The translations under genes were made by a program, and so were the position numbers. The notes beneath the pieces were generated by a model. The model was not told the origin of the DNA. It worked only from the letters and a program-made list of their open reading frames with translations, and ran no database searches. A DNA stretch of 54,812 nucleotides, taken from the NCBI GenBank assembly GCA_937138395.1, contig CAKZPB010000113.1:1-54812 (forward strand). Reading direction: 5' to 3'. Positions within the stretch are counted from its first letter, which is position 1; each line of letters opens with the position of its first letter. The DNA is from an uncultured Pseudomonadota bacterium (GTDB taxonomy: Bacteria; Pseudomonadota; Gammaproteobacteria; Xanthomonadales; Wenzhouxiangellaceae). Below are positions 54,798-54,812 of this stretch, piece by piece.

Positions 54798-54812
54798 CAA
54801 TTGGTTCCATTC

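Overview
The window is about 55 kb of ordinary, gene-dense gammaproteobacterial chromosome of moderately high GC. It shows no tRNA, rRNA, CRISPR array or phage. Several arrangements suggest a lineage near the Xanthomonadales (for example Wenzhouxiangellaceae-like). These are hslV with a propeptide upstream of its catalytic Thr, pilR-pilS next to sucC-sucD, an AlgR-like gene fused to a hemC-hemD-hemX-hemY run, and a single mlaFEDCBA operon. This placement is inference from gene content and order, not a phylogeny.

Region by region. 1-1226: an AT-rich integron-type gene cassette with one unknown coiled-coil protein and an attC-like site; the window begins exactly at the cassette boundary. 1336-1537: an intergenic repeat with an inverted partner at 39023-39204. 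1608-8849: glyA; a three-gene operon of histidine kinase, response regulator and a small HExxH protein; serA divergent from a D-2-hydroxyglutarate dehydrogenase-like oxidase; and tag. 8863-13633: a TPR protein, then the mlaFEDCBA lipid-transport operon. 13850-17735: hslVU with a clear sigma32-type promoter, a HerA-like ATPase and a DUF2007 protein. 17798-21126: the lptM / methyltransferase / dapF / DUF484 / xerC operon. 21113-27153: an esterase, an AlgR-like regulator and hemC-hemD-hemX-hemY. A strongly structured, terminator-ended small-RNA candidate lies between hemC and hemD.

27227-27522 is a small element with inverted ends (MITE-like). It is followed by egtB-egtD (ergothioneine-type synthesis), a secreted DUF11-repeat protein, pilR-pilS, sucCD and nadE. 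38940-39852 is AT-rich and carries a repeat copy and two small unknown membrane-anchored proteins. It leads into a DhlA-like haloalkane dehalogenase whose cap domain lacks the tandem repeat known from Xanthobacter DhlA. Next come two polytopic membrane proteins of unknown function, a TIGR03032 protein, typA, a Tat-exported high-potential iron-sulfur protein behind a Fur-box-like site, a secreted fasciclin protein and an AlkB-like dioxygenase. The window closes with a gluQ-accA-tilS-xseB run, htpX and a FimX-like degenerate c-di-GMP effector.

Functional links. SerA can form D-2-hydroxyglutarate, which its divergent neighbour would oxidise. HslUV, HtpX and TypA form a stress and quality-control set. 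PilS/PilR and the FimX-like protein both point to type IV pili. MlaA-F and LptM serve the outer membrane. Start codons were assigned from visible ribosome-binding sites and family N-termini. Several genes use GTG or TTG, and uncertain choices are noted.
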